Shown in pieces: positions 37,148 to 49,088 of a stretch of 64,000 nucleotides of DNA (the stretch's first letter is position 1; every line of letters begins with the position of its first letter). The DNA lies in NCBI RefSeq assembly GCF_905475395.1, contig NC_058339.1, positions 49,795,172-49,859,171 on the forward strand, in the 5' to 3' direction. Both the position numbers and the translations under genes were made by a program. The notes under the pieces are model-generated. The model saw nothing but the letters and a program-made list of their open reading frames with translations. It had not been told where the DNA came from and searched no databases. The DNA is from Chrysoperla carnea (taxonomy: Eukaryota > Arthropoda > Insecta > Neuroptera > Chrysopidae).

Positions 37148-37723
37148 TAATTACTAGTTGGCTAGATTGGGTTTATCGACTATAAAAGAGTTGGTTGGGT
37201 TCTGAAGATTTTAGCCCGTTCAAAAGTAGGACCCTATTACAGAAAACGGAGATATTATCGTAAACTATAAGTTCAAATTTTTACATCCATGCATATTTTT
37301 ATAAATAAAAAATATGCGCGCGGCATCCTCCGCAGTAGTAATTAGCGTCACTTTGAAATCAGTTATCATTTTGACTTTTATTTTTGATCCAAAAAAATAC
37401 AAACATAGCTAAAAACATAAAAACATAGCTAAAAAAAATCAAAATCGTTTCATTCGTTTAGGAGTTACGATGTCAAAGGCAGAGACACCCACACAAAGCG
37501 GTCAAACTTCTAACACTCCTTTTTCTGGTTCGGAGGTTGAAATACAAAAATCGAATTTATTTAAGGATTAAGTGAGCAGTTTTTGCGATATTGATAATAG
37601 TACCCTTTGTAAAGAGGTTTTTATTTCGCAGCAATTTTGGAGATTTCTACTTTATTGAAGTAAAAATTAATAAAAAGTATTCAAATTCAATTAATTATTC
37701 AATAACTTTTATTGAGTAAAATT
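37148..37723. other. Intergenic stretch downstream of Z9
   Basis: No supported gene, inverted repeat or array. Confidence 0.5.
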
Positions 37724-40700
37724 TTAACAATTCCGTATTATTTTGTTATGTGATCGATTGTGTTGATACAAATCTTTGCTTGATTTAAAAGTCTTGTCAC
37801 AAATTTTACAAGGATATGGTCTCTCTCCTGAAATAAAATTAAAATTAATTCTTTGTAATAGTCTGAGAGTCAGCAGCCGACTGACTTATATTATTTCTTT
37901 AAATTACATATTAAGTTGGATGTTCTTTAATACTTACTGTAATTTCATTTAAATGGAGATTTACTAATTGAAATGGAGATTTGATATTCTGACTGATGCT
38001 AACTGTGGAAACTTAATGAGCAATGAGTTAAGTTGTCACAGATAGCCGTATACAAATAGAGGACTAAAAATCATGATCCACATAAACTTTTCAAAACAAA
38101 CTAACAATAATTGTGAAATTAATAGATCGGATATCCGTCAGTATATGCTGTCATTGAGAAATACACCTTTAAAAACTATTGTGTGACGAAATTATGCTTA
38201 GTCTATCGACTTTTCTTCTACGCAAATTTAAGTATTATATCAAAAATAGTTTCAGATCAAAACTTGAAATTTATTTTCGAAGTTTTGGGATGATTTAAGT
38301 TCAAAAAGAAAATTTTTGGGTGTCCTGAAGAAAAATTTCGGGCGTACTTACAAAAATTATCATAGAGAAACAAGGCGCTAGGCTAAGCGTATCTAAAATT
38401 TAAAAGAATTTCTAGAGGATTATTTATCAAAGTAGTTTTTACTTTTTAAATGTCAATTACTTTCCAAATTTTAATAAAATGATTTAACTGCTGAAATATC
38501 GCATGTTAGCCGAATTCTAGCTAGTTATAAAGAGTATCCTAAAATTAATGCAAGATTTAAATTTTATCCTTTTGTACAATAAAGTGTTGTCAATAAAAAA
38601 ACAAATAAAGCGCGTAAGCTGACAGTTTAGGGTTTTTAAAACTGTAAGGCTCATTCAAAATCATGAAATTTAACCTCCATGTTGGATTTTTTACTTTGGA
38701 ATTTTTCACAATCTCTCGATTAATCAAGTCTTCGAGAGAAAATTGAAGGCTGTATCAACGAAATTCAGCAAAATGGTGATGGAAAATTACGAAAACAAAG
38801 TTCGTATGAGCCAGCAAAGCCTACTTACTTTATGAATTACAATGCATACTTTATGAATTAATACAATATGTAGGTTTTTCAATCAGAAAACTTCGACAAG
38901 CTGCCCAGAGATTGTGAGATTTACAACATGAAAGGTTACATATCAGCAACTTCCCAGATAGGGGGGCACATATCAGCAACTTCCCAGATAGTCAGGCCGC
39001 AACTTCGGGCACTTGAGATATCAAGATTTCAACCGAGGATAGTCTATGAATGCTTTGAGAAACTGAACCTCCTGGATCTAGGTAACACTGTCAAATTGAT
39101 CTGAGTACCGGGTTATTCTGTCGTTAAAAGAAATTCAGCAGCGGACTCGTTGACACGAGAGGGGGTCGTCTCAAGCACTCATTTCACTTGTGCACGACAT
39201 TCTCATAGCAAGATGGCTACAGGAAGCTCATCTTGAATACTGGAACATTAGGCAGACGCTAGAGCACAGTTGAGGAAAATGATGGGACTCTTATGTATTA
39301 GTACTATAACAATTATGAATTAACAAAAATTTTTTTAACATATTTTAACTAAAAATCTGTGTTTTAAAAATATTTCTTGCGTTACTTTTGGGACACTCTC
39401 TATGTATAATATATGAAACTTACCAGTATGTGAACGAGTGTGTATAACCAGATAATCTGATCTTGCAAAACCCATTTCACATATTTTACAAACATATGGT
39501 TTTTCACCAGTATGGGAACGCATATGAACTTTCAAATGTTTATTTAAAAGAAAAGTCTTCTCACATTCTGTACATGGGAATGGACGTTCTCCTGTATGTT
39601 TTAGTTTATGTAGTTTTAATCCATTAGGATGACTAAAACTTTTTCCACATTCAGTACATAAATAAGGTTTTTCACCGGTATGAACACGCATATGAATTCG
39701 AAGTTCAGATGGTTTAAAAAAGGATTTTGAACAAATCGTACATACGAATTTTTTTTCACCTATATGGTGTTTCATATGTCTCCACAATCCACTAGAATCT
39801 GGAAATTGTTTTCCGCACGATGAGCATATGTATGATTTTTCACCTGGAAAACAATAAAAATCAAAGGCGTATTTCATTTACAGAATAATAAAACAAATAT
39901 TCAAATAAACATATTTATGCTTGCTTTAGATATACAGTTGTTAGTTTCCCTAAATATTTGAATAAGGGTTCGAAGTTATAAAATTTTGTTTGGCCTTAGG
40001 ATTAAACTGTATTATTTATAAAGGTTTCATATTCCAAATAATAGGGATGCTAACAAAATTTTTTTTAATTCCCACTGGACGGCAGAAAAGTGAAGTTGGT
40101 TTTTGAAAATTTTTGGTAGTATGTAACATATGACGTTTAAAATTTCTAATTAAACAAAGAGGAAGGAAGATATAGTTTAGTGAGGTCATTGCACGGTATC
40201 ATCATAGAGATTATATATAGAACTTTATTTTGCTAAAAGGAGATGGGCAACAATCTTCGAATCTTTACAACTTCTTTGTTTTTTAATCAATTTTAATTTT
40301 ACTTTCAAACTTTGCTATGCTATCAAATTTAATTTTACATTTTTGTGGGTAACATAGCAAAGACATCAGGCATTTACCGTATTGATCGGTATGAAAAAAA
40401 AAAAACGATACATACATAGAGTATTTTTGTAACTTAGTGTTTATATATTAGTTACGATTTTCTAAAAAGCATAAGTAAATATATATTGTTTATGTATCGT
40501 TGTGAGGAGGCCCGGATTTAGAAATTTGTCGCCCCTATAGGCAGTTGATTATTGGATTGCAAAGTCATTGATAATGTTAACACAATTTAAAGACATGAGC
40601 AAATATAACTCTATAGTTAACAAAGCGAGTGTATTTAATCGTTCTGGAACCAGTGGAAAATGGCAGAACAAAACATCAATTCCCACGAATTAAATAAGTT

Positions 40701-42193
40701 TTCAAAGCTTCCGCCCTACTACTGATAAATATAATTTACTTTCTATATCATACAATTTATACGACAATACAGAGAGAATGGAGAAGAGCATTAAATTTCC
40801 TTTCAAGCAAACAAACAAATTCAAAATCGGTTCATCCGTTAAATAGCTACGTATCCACAGGCAAACACACAGACAGACACATGCACACACGAAGTAGTCA
40901 AACTTATAACAATCCTCTTTTGTGTCGTGGGTTAAAAAAGTGTTCGCGAGAAAGGGGATATCTCTTTCGGTTACTTAATAAATAAAGCCAAAATTTGAAC
41001 TAAAACACCTACGAAAATACTTAAGTGTTACTTTTAAAAATTTCTAGTTATGAGAATGTAAGTTTGAAGAATACAAGAAATTAGTTTCCATTCCCATCTT
41101 TTTGAACACATGAAGATGGTCAAGGGCTTTTGAGACACTCTGTATATTACCTGTATGAATTCGTAAATGACGATTTCGATCACCGGCTCCAGCAAAGGTC
41201 TTATCACAAAATTTACATTTATAGGGCTTGTTAACCATATGTATATTTAAATGTTTTTTTAAATTACGTTCTTTTTCAAAAGTCCTTTTGCACTTAGGGC
41301 AAACTAAATGATCAAACTTTTGATGTTTTAACACATGGATTTCTAAATCTATTTGTAATTCAAAAGACTCTTCACATTGATTACATACAAATTCATTCCG
41401 AATATCATTATTTATTTTCGTTTGTATTTTTTTAATGACTTTTGTTTTAATTATTTTATTTCGTCGACTAGATTTTTTATTAGGTTTATTTTTTCTTAAA
41501 TTTATAGATTCCTCACTACTTTGATTAGAATTGTTATAATCGATATCGTCATGATCTGAATCCCTGTTTTCATTAATTAATCTTGCGCTTAAAGGTTGTT
41601 CATCAAAATCACTCAAATTACTTTTATTATCAATAATGGTAGTTTCAGAAAAATCAACCCCCGCATTACTTATCTTAGTATTTACAATATTGAATACATC
41701 ATCAATTTTTAATATCTTATTTTCATCACATGCATTCAAATTGCCCCCGTTTAAATTATAAGAATTCTCTAATTTAATGTAGATTTCATTAATTTCTAAG
41801 TTTTCAGTTTTATGTAATTGCGAATTTGACCCGTTGTTTTCGAGTTTAATAGGTGTTTCCTTAAAGTCTCTTAATTGATACAAAATTTTTTCAGACAATT
41901 GGCATTGTTTTCTAAACTGAAAAGCATTATTTAATTTATTATTACATTCAATGCAAATTAATTTTGGCAAATTATCTTCCATGTCGACCTAAAAATTATT
42001 GTGGATAAATTTTAAAGTAATATAAAATTTATTTTTGTTTATAGTGCAATCTTCTTACTTGTACTGAAGTACATTCTTTTAATAAATCAATAATTCGAAA
42101 AATTGCTTGTAATTCATCTTTTTCTGTCAAACAAGTTCTACAAACTTTCTGAAAATTCATTGGAAAATTAGATAAACGTAAATTCTCGTTCAT
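37724..42193 (-). CDS. Z9: ZAD-C2H2 zinc-finger transcription factor, 9 fingers
   Basis: The exons (minus) are 42059-42193, 41151-41988, 39424-39843 and 37724-37827, giving 498 residues. Exon 1 starts MNENLRLSNFPMNFQKVCRT; exon 2 opens V-D-M-E-D-N-L-P with ICIEC. The linker has PIKLENN, IYIKLENS and DFDEQPLSARL. F2 reads KRTFEKERNLKKH. Exon 3 is closest to that of Z12: F6 helix HPNGLKL and F7 LNKHLKV are shared almost exactly, while F5 has KPSEL. The last exon ends NKIIRNC. Introns 2 (1307 bp) and 3 (1596 bp) are far larger than in compact neighbours; intron 3 holds a LINE RNase H fragment. The coding frame is intact. Confidence 0.88.
38940..39290 (+). mobile_element. Decayed LINE fragment (RNase H region) in Z9 intron 3
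   Basis: A plus-strand frame gives PRIVYECFEKLNLL, then VKLI, a stop, VPGYSVVKRNSAADSLTREG, which matches the RNase H signature WVPGHSGxxGNExADxLAxxG of insect Jockey/R1-type non-LTR retrotransposons. It has at least one internal stop and frameshifts, and no reverse transcriptase or 3' tail nearby. A ~32 bp direct duplication (ATATCAGCAACTTCCCAGAT at about 38939 and 38973) lies at its left end. It is antisense to Z9. Confidence 0.7.
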
Positions 42194-42638
42194 TTCGTAT
42201 AGAATTTTAATATATTGTTAAAATTTATAAGTTATTATTATCACTTGTCAAACATTTTTTAGAATTCCGTACCATTAATAAAGAATTTAAATTATTACAC
42301 ATCCCTGGTGGAAAAAAAATTTGAGAAAAGAATTAGTCTTAGGAGCTCTGAATTTCTCAACGTTTTTGAGATTAAAATCAGAATTAACTTTTAATATAAT
42401 TTTTATAATTTGAGCATAGTATGCCAAATGTTTTCCTTCTAACATAGGCTTTCAGAAATACAAAAAAAGCATTAACAATTTCTTATTTTAGTGACAATGT
42501 TTCTCGATAACGAGGAAAAATGCTCATTCTCAGTTGATGTGAGCTAAATAGTCACTACAGCTTTTCAAATTTTGGATATTATCTACGTGTTGTATGCTTG
42601 TTTTTTTTTGTCTACCTAACCCATATGATTCCTCGAGT
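42194..42638. other. Upstream region of Z9
   Basis: No gene or element is recognised before the hAT-like element at 42647. Confidence 0.45.
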
Positions 42639-42646
42639 GTTCGAGG

Positions 42647-43455
42647 CACAGATTATAGTTTTTAAATTAAAACAGATCTACGACTCGCTGTAAAATTTTT
42701 ACTATTTTGGTTCTGTGAAGGTGCCTCTCTCCAGATGGTTCTACACATTATATTCGTGTAGGGCCATCTATTAGTTTTGATAATAATTTGTCCATTTCAA
42801 TGGTTGTTGGACAATATTTTATATATTTTTAAATAAATAAACAATACGTCTTTCAAAATTCGTTTGCATTTCATTAAAATTCGTTAAGTTTCTTTGAGTG
42901 TATTCTCAATTGATTGTCTTTATTAACATTTTGTGGATTATTTGTATATAATGACATTATTTAAGTATTTTGGCCGTTTTCATTGTGCCCCAGTTCATTA
43001 ACTAATTAGTGTAATTTAGTCGTTTTAGGTGTGTTTATATTATTTTCCGATTTTTTTTTATGGTATGTACTGAGTTTATTTTATCGCTTAGATCTTGTTA
43101 ATCGTGTTGATTACATTTAGGTATTGCATTTAACTTACATCAAACTAATAATTAATTGTTATTAATAATGTTAATATTAAAATAAATGCTATTTTGTTTC
43201 AAATATTGCAATAAATTATTATTTTATTAATATTTGTTATTTTATTTAAAAAACTTCACTTTATTTAATTAGAAGACAAATAAATACAAAAAAATTGATA
43301 AACTGAATAGAAATATTTCGAATAGTACCTAATTTCCGCCATTTAAAAAAAAAAAAGTAGTTGATTGCAAGTGTCTTTCTCCAGAGGGATTTTTGGACAA
43401 CATTTTATGTACAGTAGAGTTGCCTATCTATTTATGTAATAAATTATAATCTGTG
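42647..43455. mobile_element. hAT-like non-autonomous element, intact ends, 8-bp target duplication
   Basis: The left terminus CACAGATTATAG (42647) mirrors the right terminus TATAATCTGTG (43455). Both sides are flanked by the same 8 bp, GTTCGAGG (42639-42646 and 43456-43463). An 8-bp duplication with a short TIR starting CA is the hAT pattern. The element is 809 bp with no transposase. A longer, decayed copy is at 22079-22943, and a ~175 bp inverted piece is at 45242-45417. It lies immediately downstream of the intronless zinc-finger gene. Confidence 0.85.
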
Positions 43456-43641
43456 GTTCGAGGCGTTAAGTTTGTTTCTCCCGTCTCGGCTAAAGATAAA
43501 TTTCTCGAAATTCTCGAGCAGAAACCCTATGCCTTACTGTAAAAAAAGGCACTCAAAAAAATTATTTACACATATACATATTTATTTTTATCTGTACATT
43601 CATATAAATGTTTCTATACATTTCGCAAAATAACTTATGAT

Positions 43642-45012
43642 TTATAATGGTTTTTCTCCACTATGTACCCGTTCATGTCTAACTAAAATGCGTTTATCAC
43701 TGAATGTTTTATTACAAATATCACATGAAAATGGTTTTTTTCCGCTATGAAGTCGTTTATGTTTAACTAAAGATTTTCGCTCAGTAAACGTTATATTACA
43801 AATGTCACATGAAAATGATTTTTTTCCACTATGAACTCGTTTATGTGAAACTAAATTACGTTTATCAGCAAATGTTTTAATACAAATATCACATGAAAAT
43901 GGTTTTTCTCCACTATGAACTCGTTCATGTTGAACTAAGTGATGACGACGACCAAATGTTTTATTACAAATATCACATGAAAACGGTTTTTCTCCACTAT
44001 GAACCCGTTGATGTTTTACTAAAGCACTTTGCTGAGTGAACGTTTTATTACAAATGTCACATGAAAATGGTTTTTCTCCACTATGAACTCGTTTATGTGA
44101 AACTAAATAATAATGACGACTAAATGTTTTATTACAAACATCACATGAAAACGGTTTTTCTCCACTATGAAGTCGTCCATGTTTAACTAAAGAACTTCGT
44201 AAAGTAAACGTTTTATTACAAATGTCACATGAAAATGGTTTTTCTCCACTATGAACTCGTTTATGTGAAACTAAATTATGTTTATCACTTAATGTTTTAT
44301 TACAAATATCACATGAAAACTGTTTTTCTCCACTATGAAGTCGTCCATGTTTAACTAAAGAACTTCGTAAAGTAAACGTTTTATTACAAATGTCACATGA
44401 AAATGGTTTTTCTCCACTATGAACTCGTTTATGTGAAACTAAATAATAATGACGACTAAATGTTTTATTACAAACATCACATGAAAACGGTTTTTCTCCA
44501 CTATGAAGTCGTCCATGTTTAACTAAAGAACTTCGTAAAGTAAACGTTTTATTACAAATGTCACATGAAAATGGTTTTTCTCCACTATGAACTAGTTTAT
44601 GTTGAACTAAATGATGACGACGACCAAATGTTTTATTACAAATATCACATGAAAACGGTTTTCTTTCGTTATGATCTTGTTGTGGTTCTATATCACTTAC
44701 ATACAATATTTCATTTTTAATAACAATTTCTGTATGTAATTCTTTTTCAAGCTTAATATTTTCATAATTAACTGTGCACAATTGTTTCACATTTTCATGA
44801 ACAAATTCATGTTTTACACTTAGAACACTATCAATATCGTTGCTGCCTTCTTCTGGTATTTCATTTTTAATTCGTCCAATTTCCATTACAACATTGTCAT
44901 CAAATGTTTCATTTTTAATAATTACTTCTGTATGTAATTTTTTTTCAAGTTTAATATTTTCTTTATTGATAAACAAATGACTATTTGTATCACCAAATGA
45001 ATTATTTGCCAT
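43642..45012 (-). CDS. Intronless 12-finger C2H2 zinc-finger protein without ZAD
   Basis: A single open frame of 456 residues starts MANNSFGDTNSHLF. The N-terminal ~115 residues hold a duplicated segment (ENIKLEKKLHTEVIIKNE and ENIKLEKELHTEIVIKNE), each with Ile-Lys-x-Glu motifs. Twelve uniform 28-residue fingers follow, with HSGEKPFSCDICNKTF linkers, ending SGEKPL at the stop. Fingers 2, 4 and 6 share the helix TLRSSLVKH; fingers 3 and 7 share SRHYYLVSH, so a two-finger unit has been copied recently. Finger 5 has Leu for the core Phe (KTLSD), and finger 11 has NITF. The HSGEKPFSCD style and lack of introns are unlike the ZAD genes. It is presumably a nuclear DNA-binding protein. It is flanked by hAT-like repeats in opposite orientation. 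Confidence 0.85.
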   Translation of the reverse strand: MANNSFGDTNSHLFINKENIKLEKKLHTEVIIKNETFDDNVVMEIGRIKNEIPEEGSNDIDSVLSVKHEFVHENVKQLCTVNYENIKLEKELHTEIVIKNEILYVSDIEPQQDHNERKPFSCDICNKTFGRRHHLVQHKLVHSGEKPFSCDICNKTFTLRSSLVKHGRLHSGEKPFSCDVCNKTFSRHYYLVSHKRVHSGEKPFSCDICNKTFTLRSSLVKHGRLHSGEKQFSCDICNKTLSDKHNLVSHKRVHSGEKPFSCDICNKTFTLRSSLVKHGRLHSGEKPFSCDVCNKTFSRHYYLVSHKRVHSGEKPFSCDICNKTFTQQSALVKHQRVHSGEKPFSCDICNKTFGRRHHLVQHERVHSGEKPFSCDICIKTFADKRNLVSHKRVHSGKKSFSCDICNITFTERKSLVKHKRLHSGKKPFSCDICNKTFSDKRILVRHERVHSGEKPL

Positions 45013-45241
45013 TCTGTTTTAAAATTTAATATTTTCTTTTTTACTTATTTCTCAAAGCATAAATTCTACTTATAAAAATGGAATACAGGTTATGTTAACC
45101 ACAGACCACACTTAAGTTAAATCATTAGAGGTACAATAACATCGTGAATAACATAGAGACGTAAAAACATTGGAAACGTAATAATTGAATTATTGACTGC
45201 TAAAAAAGATATCGAACAAGTGAAAACAACTATATAAAATA
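45013..45241. other. Upstream region of the intronless C2H2 gene
   Basis: This is AT-rich DNA. The block TTATTGACTGCTAAAAA (45190) recurs at 45419 on the other side of the hAT-like fragment. Confidence 0.5.
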
Positions 45242-45417
45242 TTGTTTCCCCTACAACCATTGAAATGGATAAATTATTATCAAAACTAATAGATGGCCCT
45301 ATACGAATATAACGTGTAGAGCTACCTGGAGAAAGGCACCTTCAGAGAACGATATACAATAGTAAAAATTTTACAGGAAGTTGTAGATATGTTTTAAATT
45401 AAAAACTATAATCTGTG
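45242..45417. mobile_element. Truncated hAT-like element, inverted relative to 42647
   Basis: It is the reverse complement of the first ~175 bp of the 42647 element, ending ACTATAATCTGTG at 45417. The flanking sequence TTATTGACTGCTAAAAA plus a GAACAAGT-containing tail is present on both sides (about 45190-45228 and 45419-45463). Confidence 0.75.
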
Positions 45418-45445
45418 TTATTGACTGCTAAAAAGGAGATCGAAC

Positions 45446-45578
45446 AAGTAAAAACAAACAATTGACTGAGTTAACTGTTGAAATACCATAGACAGTGTTG
45501 ATTACACTGTCACATTACACATGCATACATGTCGCACTGACATAACTGATATTCCCATGTAATAGATACTATCCAATT
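45446..45578 (-). repeat. R1 fragment
   Basis: Only the first ~130 bp of R1 (AACAAACAATTGACTGAGTT end up to GATATTCCCATGTAAT) is present. Confidence 0.7.
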
Positions 45579-46176
45579 TTCGATGATTTTTCGCAAAGAT
45601 ACAGCTGTTTGAAATTTTGGGAAACTTTGTGTGAACAAAATTTTCCTTCGATACTTTGGTTCTGTCTATTAAGGGATTTTAAGGAAAAATATTTCAAAGA
45701 ACATTTTACATTTCATGTATTTCACTTTTCTGGTATTCGAAAAAATTTTGAGTTGGCAAGCTAAATTTTAATTAAAAAATTTAATGATTCAGTAAAAAAA
45801 AATGTTGTCAGTAATAAGTGGCATGCTCGATACCCGAATCTTCAATGCCTAATTTTTGGTACTAAAAATGTGGAAAATCCCATATATGTAATATACTCCT
45901 ATATGGGCAGTTGGTACGGGAAAGAATGTCCAAACATTACGGTGCCGACAATATTTGTTTTCTCTCTCGTTCGAGACATTTTATCTATACTGCGCATGCT
46001 AAAAATGCGCAGAGCATGCGCAGAGCTGACAAATGCGATCGGAAGAGTGAGAGAACGATACACTATCTGTTTCACTTAGTCCGAACGCCTTCCACTTATA
46101 GGAACTGACCATATATGTTTACGTATTACATATATGGAAAATCCTTACTTTTTCAAGTTCGTTACTTTATAAAAAT
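45579..46176. other. Intergenic stretch
   Basis: No supported gene. A GC-richer island at about 45990-46060 contains the overlapping palindromic GCGCATGC/GCATGCGC motifs (TGCGCAGAGCATGCGCAG). The open frames of 65-69 codons across it have no recognisable domain. Confidence 0.45.
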
Positions 46177-46420
46177 ACTAGCAATTACCCACCCGCTTCG
46201 CTTGGCAATACAGTCTACCTCGTTGTAACCATCACTTTCCTAGCATTTATTTAACTCTCTCCCCCTTTGTTACAATTTCATGGGTTTTAATTTTTTGGTG
46301 CGGCTTTTTTTCTATAGGTGAAATAATTTTTAAAATCGGTCCAGTAGTTTTTGAGTTTATCCATTACAAACAGAAACAAAAAAAAATCAAATGTTTCCTC
46401 TTTATAATATTAGTGTAGAT
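46177..46420 (+). mobile_element. Short interspersed element with ACCCACCCGCTTCGC head
   Basis: It begins ACTAGCAATTACCCACCCGC and ends TTTATAATATTAGTGTAGAT, with AAAATCGGTCCAGTAGTTTT near the 3' end. The head is shared with 47172-47630. Similar head and tail sequences occur in small non-autonomous insect retroelements; the class is inference. Confidence 0.55.
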
Positions 46421-46577
46421 TAATTTTTACTCTGCTTATAGGGATGAGACTCACTACTTTTTTTAAATTGAAATTACAAAAACTATAAAATTTTTTGAAA
46501 ACACTTTAATAAAATTTCATTAACTAAAAAATAAAAATAAATACAAAATATTGATAATGTTGGTGAACAATTTATTT

Positions 46578-48747
46578 TCAATTATTATTAATATTGTGTG
46601 TTCGTTTATGTTGGTTTAAACATTTATTTGACCTAAAAGCCTTTTCACAGATATTGCAAGCATAAGGTCTCTCTCCTAAAAGAAACATAATATCAATTAA
46701 TTATATAATTTGGTATTATAAATATCTTGAATCTTACCAGTATGAGTTCGAAAATGTATAACAAGAGATTCGGGTCTAGCAAATCCAATTTCACAAATTT
46801 TACATACATGTGGTTTGTAGCCTGTATGTGTTCGTATATGAAATTTTAGTTGTTCTTTTAATCGAAAAGTCTTATCACACTCTGTACATGCATGAGGACG
46901 TTCTCCAGTGTGTTTTCTTTTATGTTTAGTTAAGCTGTAGGATTGACAAAAGCTCTCTCCACATTCAGTACATAAAAACGGTTTTTCACCGGTATGCACA
47001 CGTATATGCATTTGAAGTTCAGATGGAAACACAAAACCTTTGGAACAAATTGAACATACGTAACTTTTGATATTATGATGATATTTCATATGTTGTGATA
47101 ATCCACTAGAATCTGGAAATCGTTTTCCACATGTTTGGCATATGTACGGTCGCTCACCTAAAATATAATCATACTAGAGTGATACCCACCCGCTTCGCTG
47201 GGTTTAAAAGTAAAGATTGATAAAGATTGCTCTCGCTTATCCCCGTTCTATAACACTCGAAATAATGGTAAGGATTGTTTTAAACAGGTAAAAAATACGT
47301 ATGGTTTTCTATTTTTTTAAATGTATAATAATCGTAATTATTCATTGAGTATACCAGAAAAGATGGCTGTGAAATATTTTATATTGACTATTTTTACAGA
47401 AATCTGTAATTTATGGTAATGTCAAATGACTACTTTTACAGAAATCTGTAATTTATGGTAATGTCAAATTAAATTAATTTTTTTATTATTATTATATCTT
47501 CATAAATTATAACTCTTGTGTTATTCTGATGTATGAGCTATATTGTTGTTAGTTTCATTAAAAACCATTCGCTAGTTTTAGCGTGAAACAAACAAACATG
47601 CTTACTTTCGCATTTATAATATATAGAGATAAATACATGTTCTTTATCAGCATCTTACTTATTAATGATATAAATTACCTGTATGAGTTCGTAAATGACG
47701 AATTCGATCGCCTGACCCAGCAAAACTTTTCTCACAATAATCGCATTTATATGGTTTGTTAACCATATGTATATTTAAATGTCTTTTTAAATTTTGTTCG
47801 TTCCCAAAAGACTTTGAGCACTTGGGGCAAATCAAATCGTCCAATTTTTTATGTTGCAATTTATGAATTTCCAGATCTTCTCTTAATTCAAAGGATTTTC
47901 CACATTGAGGGCATTGTAATCCAATGTTTACTGCAGTATCATCATCTACTTTCACTTCTAATTCTTTATCATCTATAGTTTCTTCTATTTTAAATTTTTT
48001 AACATCAAAATATCTATTTTGTTCATTAGATTTTTTACGTTTTTTTGCTCTTAATTTTATAGATTCGTCTTTACATTGGCTAAGAATTTCATCATCTTTA
48101 TAATCTAAATTCCTGTTTGCAGTAATTAATCTTTCGCTTAAAGGTTGCTCATCAAGCAGAGTACAATCAACATCAATTTTCTTTGCTGTTTTTAAGTTAA
48201 CATTTTCATTTTCATTAATGACAGTTTCACAAAAATCACTTACATTACTTAACTCGGCATCTTCTTTAGTTTTGGAGATCTTGCTTCCATTACGTGTATC
48301 TGATATATCTTCGTGTAGATGATCATAAGAACCCTCAGGTTTAATATCACTTTCATTTATTTTTACATTTTCTATTAAATTAGGTGCAGAATTAGTTTCC
48401 TTTTGTTGAATTTCTCTTAATTTAAATATTATCTTTTCAGATACTTCACATTGTTTTCTAAATTCTATCGCATTATTTAATTTATTCATACATTCAAGGC
48501 AAATTAATTTTGGTAAATCATCCTCCAAGTTAATCTAAAAAAATAATACAAAAATGTTTAACAGTAAATTATCCTTTTTTAGCATTTATTAATTTAATTA
48601 GTAGATATTTACCTGTATGGAAGTACATTCTTTTAATAAAGGTACAAAACAAAGAATTTCTTTTAAATTATCTTTATCTATCAAACAAGTTCTACAAATT
48701 TTTTGAAAATTTATCCGTAAATTTGATAAGCGTAAATTTTCATCCAT
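46578..48747 (-). CDS. Z10: ZAD-C2H2 zinc-finger transcription factor, mosaic, 9 fingers
   Basis: The exons (minus) are 48613-48747, 47679-48534, 46738-47157 and 46578-46675, giving 502 residues. Exon 1 starts [20 protein letters not shown] and, like Z6/Z8, has the EIxxFxPLL variant. Exon 2 opens I-N-L-E-D-D-L-P with ICLEC; its C-terminal part (LEVKVDDD, CPQCGKSFEL, KHKKxDDLICPKC, GNLYH into the intron) is nearest Z8. Exons 3-4 and intron 3 are instead almost identical to Z5. The linker has DIKPEGS and DEQPLSERL. Intron 2 (521 bp against ~65 in Z5) is enlarged by an inserted element. The C-terminus is HKRTHNINNN. The frame is intact, so the mosaic is probably functional. Confidence 0.88.
47172..47630. 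mobile_element. Element inserted in Z10 intron 2
   Basis: Aligning Z10 intron 2 with Z5 intron 2 shows a clean ~460 bp insertion between AAATATAAT and AAATACATGTTCTTTATCAG. It begins ACTAGAGTGATACCCACCCG and ends TTTATAATATATAGAGAT, as in the 46177 element. Inside is a 2 x 42 bp tandem duplication (47386-47469). Confidence 0.75.
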
Positions 48748-49088
48748 GTCGTGGGAAATTTTTTATCCATATAACGCGGTATAAAATTTTTAAACAGGTT
48801 AGAAATCACAGACCTTATTTAGACTATAGAAGAAAATATGATGATGTCTTCTTAAAAATAAATAAAACATATTGTTAAGTGGATGCGATATGCGTAGCGA
48901 GAGAGAAAACTGTCAGTGAGTTCCCCTGTGTCCTGGTCATAATCGTATATAATATACTTATTATGTATGTATTAGTAAGTATAAGTATATGTATTAGACA
49001 AAGACGCAGGAGAAGTTCTGCTGCTAGAGAACTAGCGTTCTCTATCTGCATATCTCTATGAGTACATCATAATGTATCTTATGGACAA
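48748..49088. other. Upstream region of Z10
   Basis: No gene is supported; the short plus-strand frame at 48879-49061 has no recognisable domain. No promoter element is called. Confidence 0.4.

Noticed and set aside
43642-45012. The 12-finger gene as another ZAD family member
   Set aside because: No CRTC or ICxxC ZAD motif is found in it or upstream, and it has no introns and a different linker style.
45870-46108. Two overlapping plus-strand frames of 65-69 codons
   Set aside because: They overlap in different frames across a palindromic GC-richer patch, and neither shows a domain or conservation.
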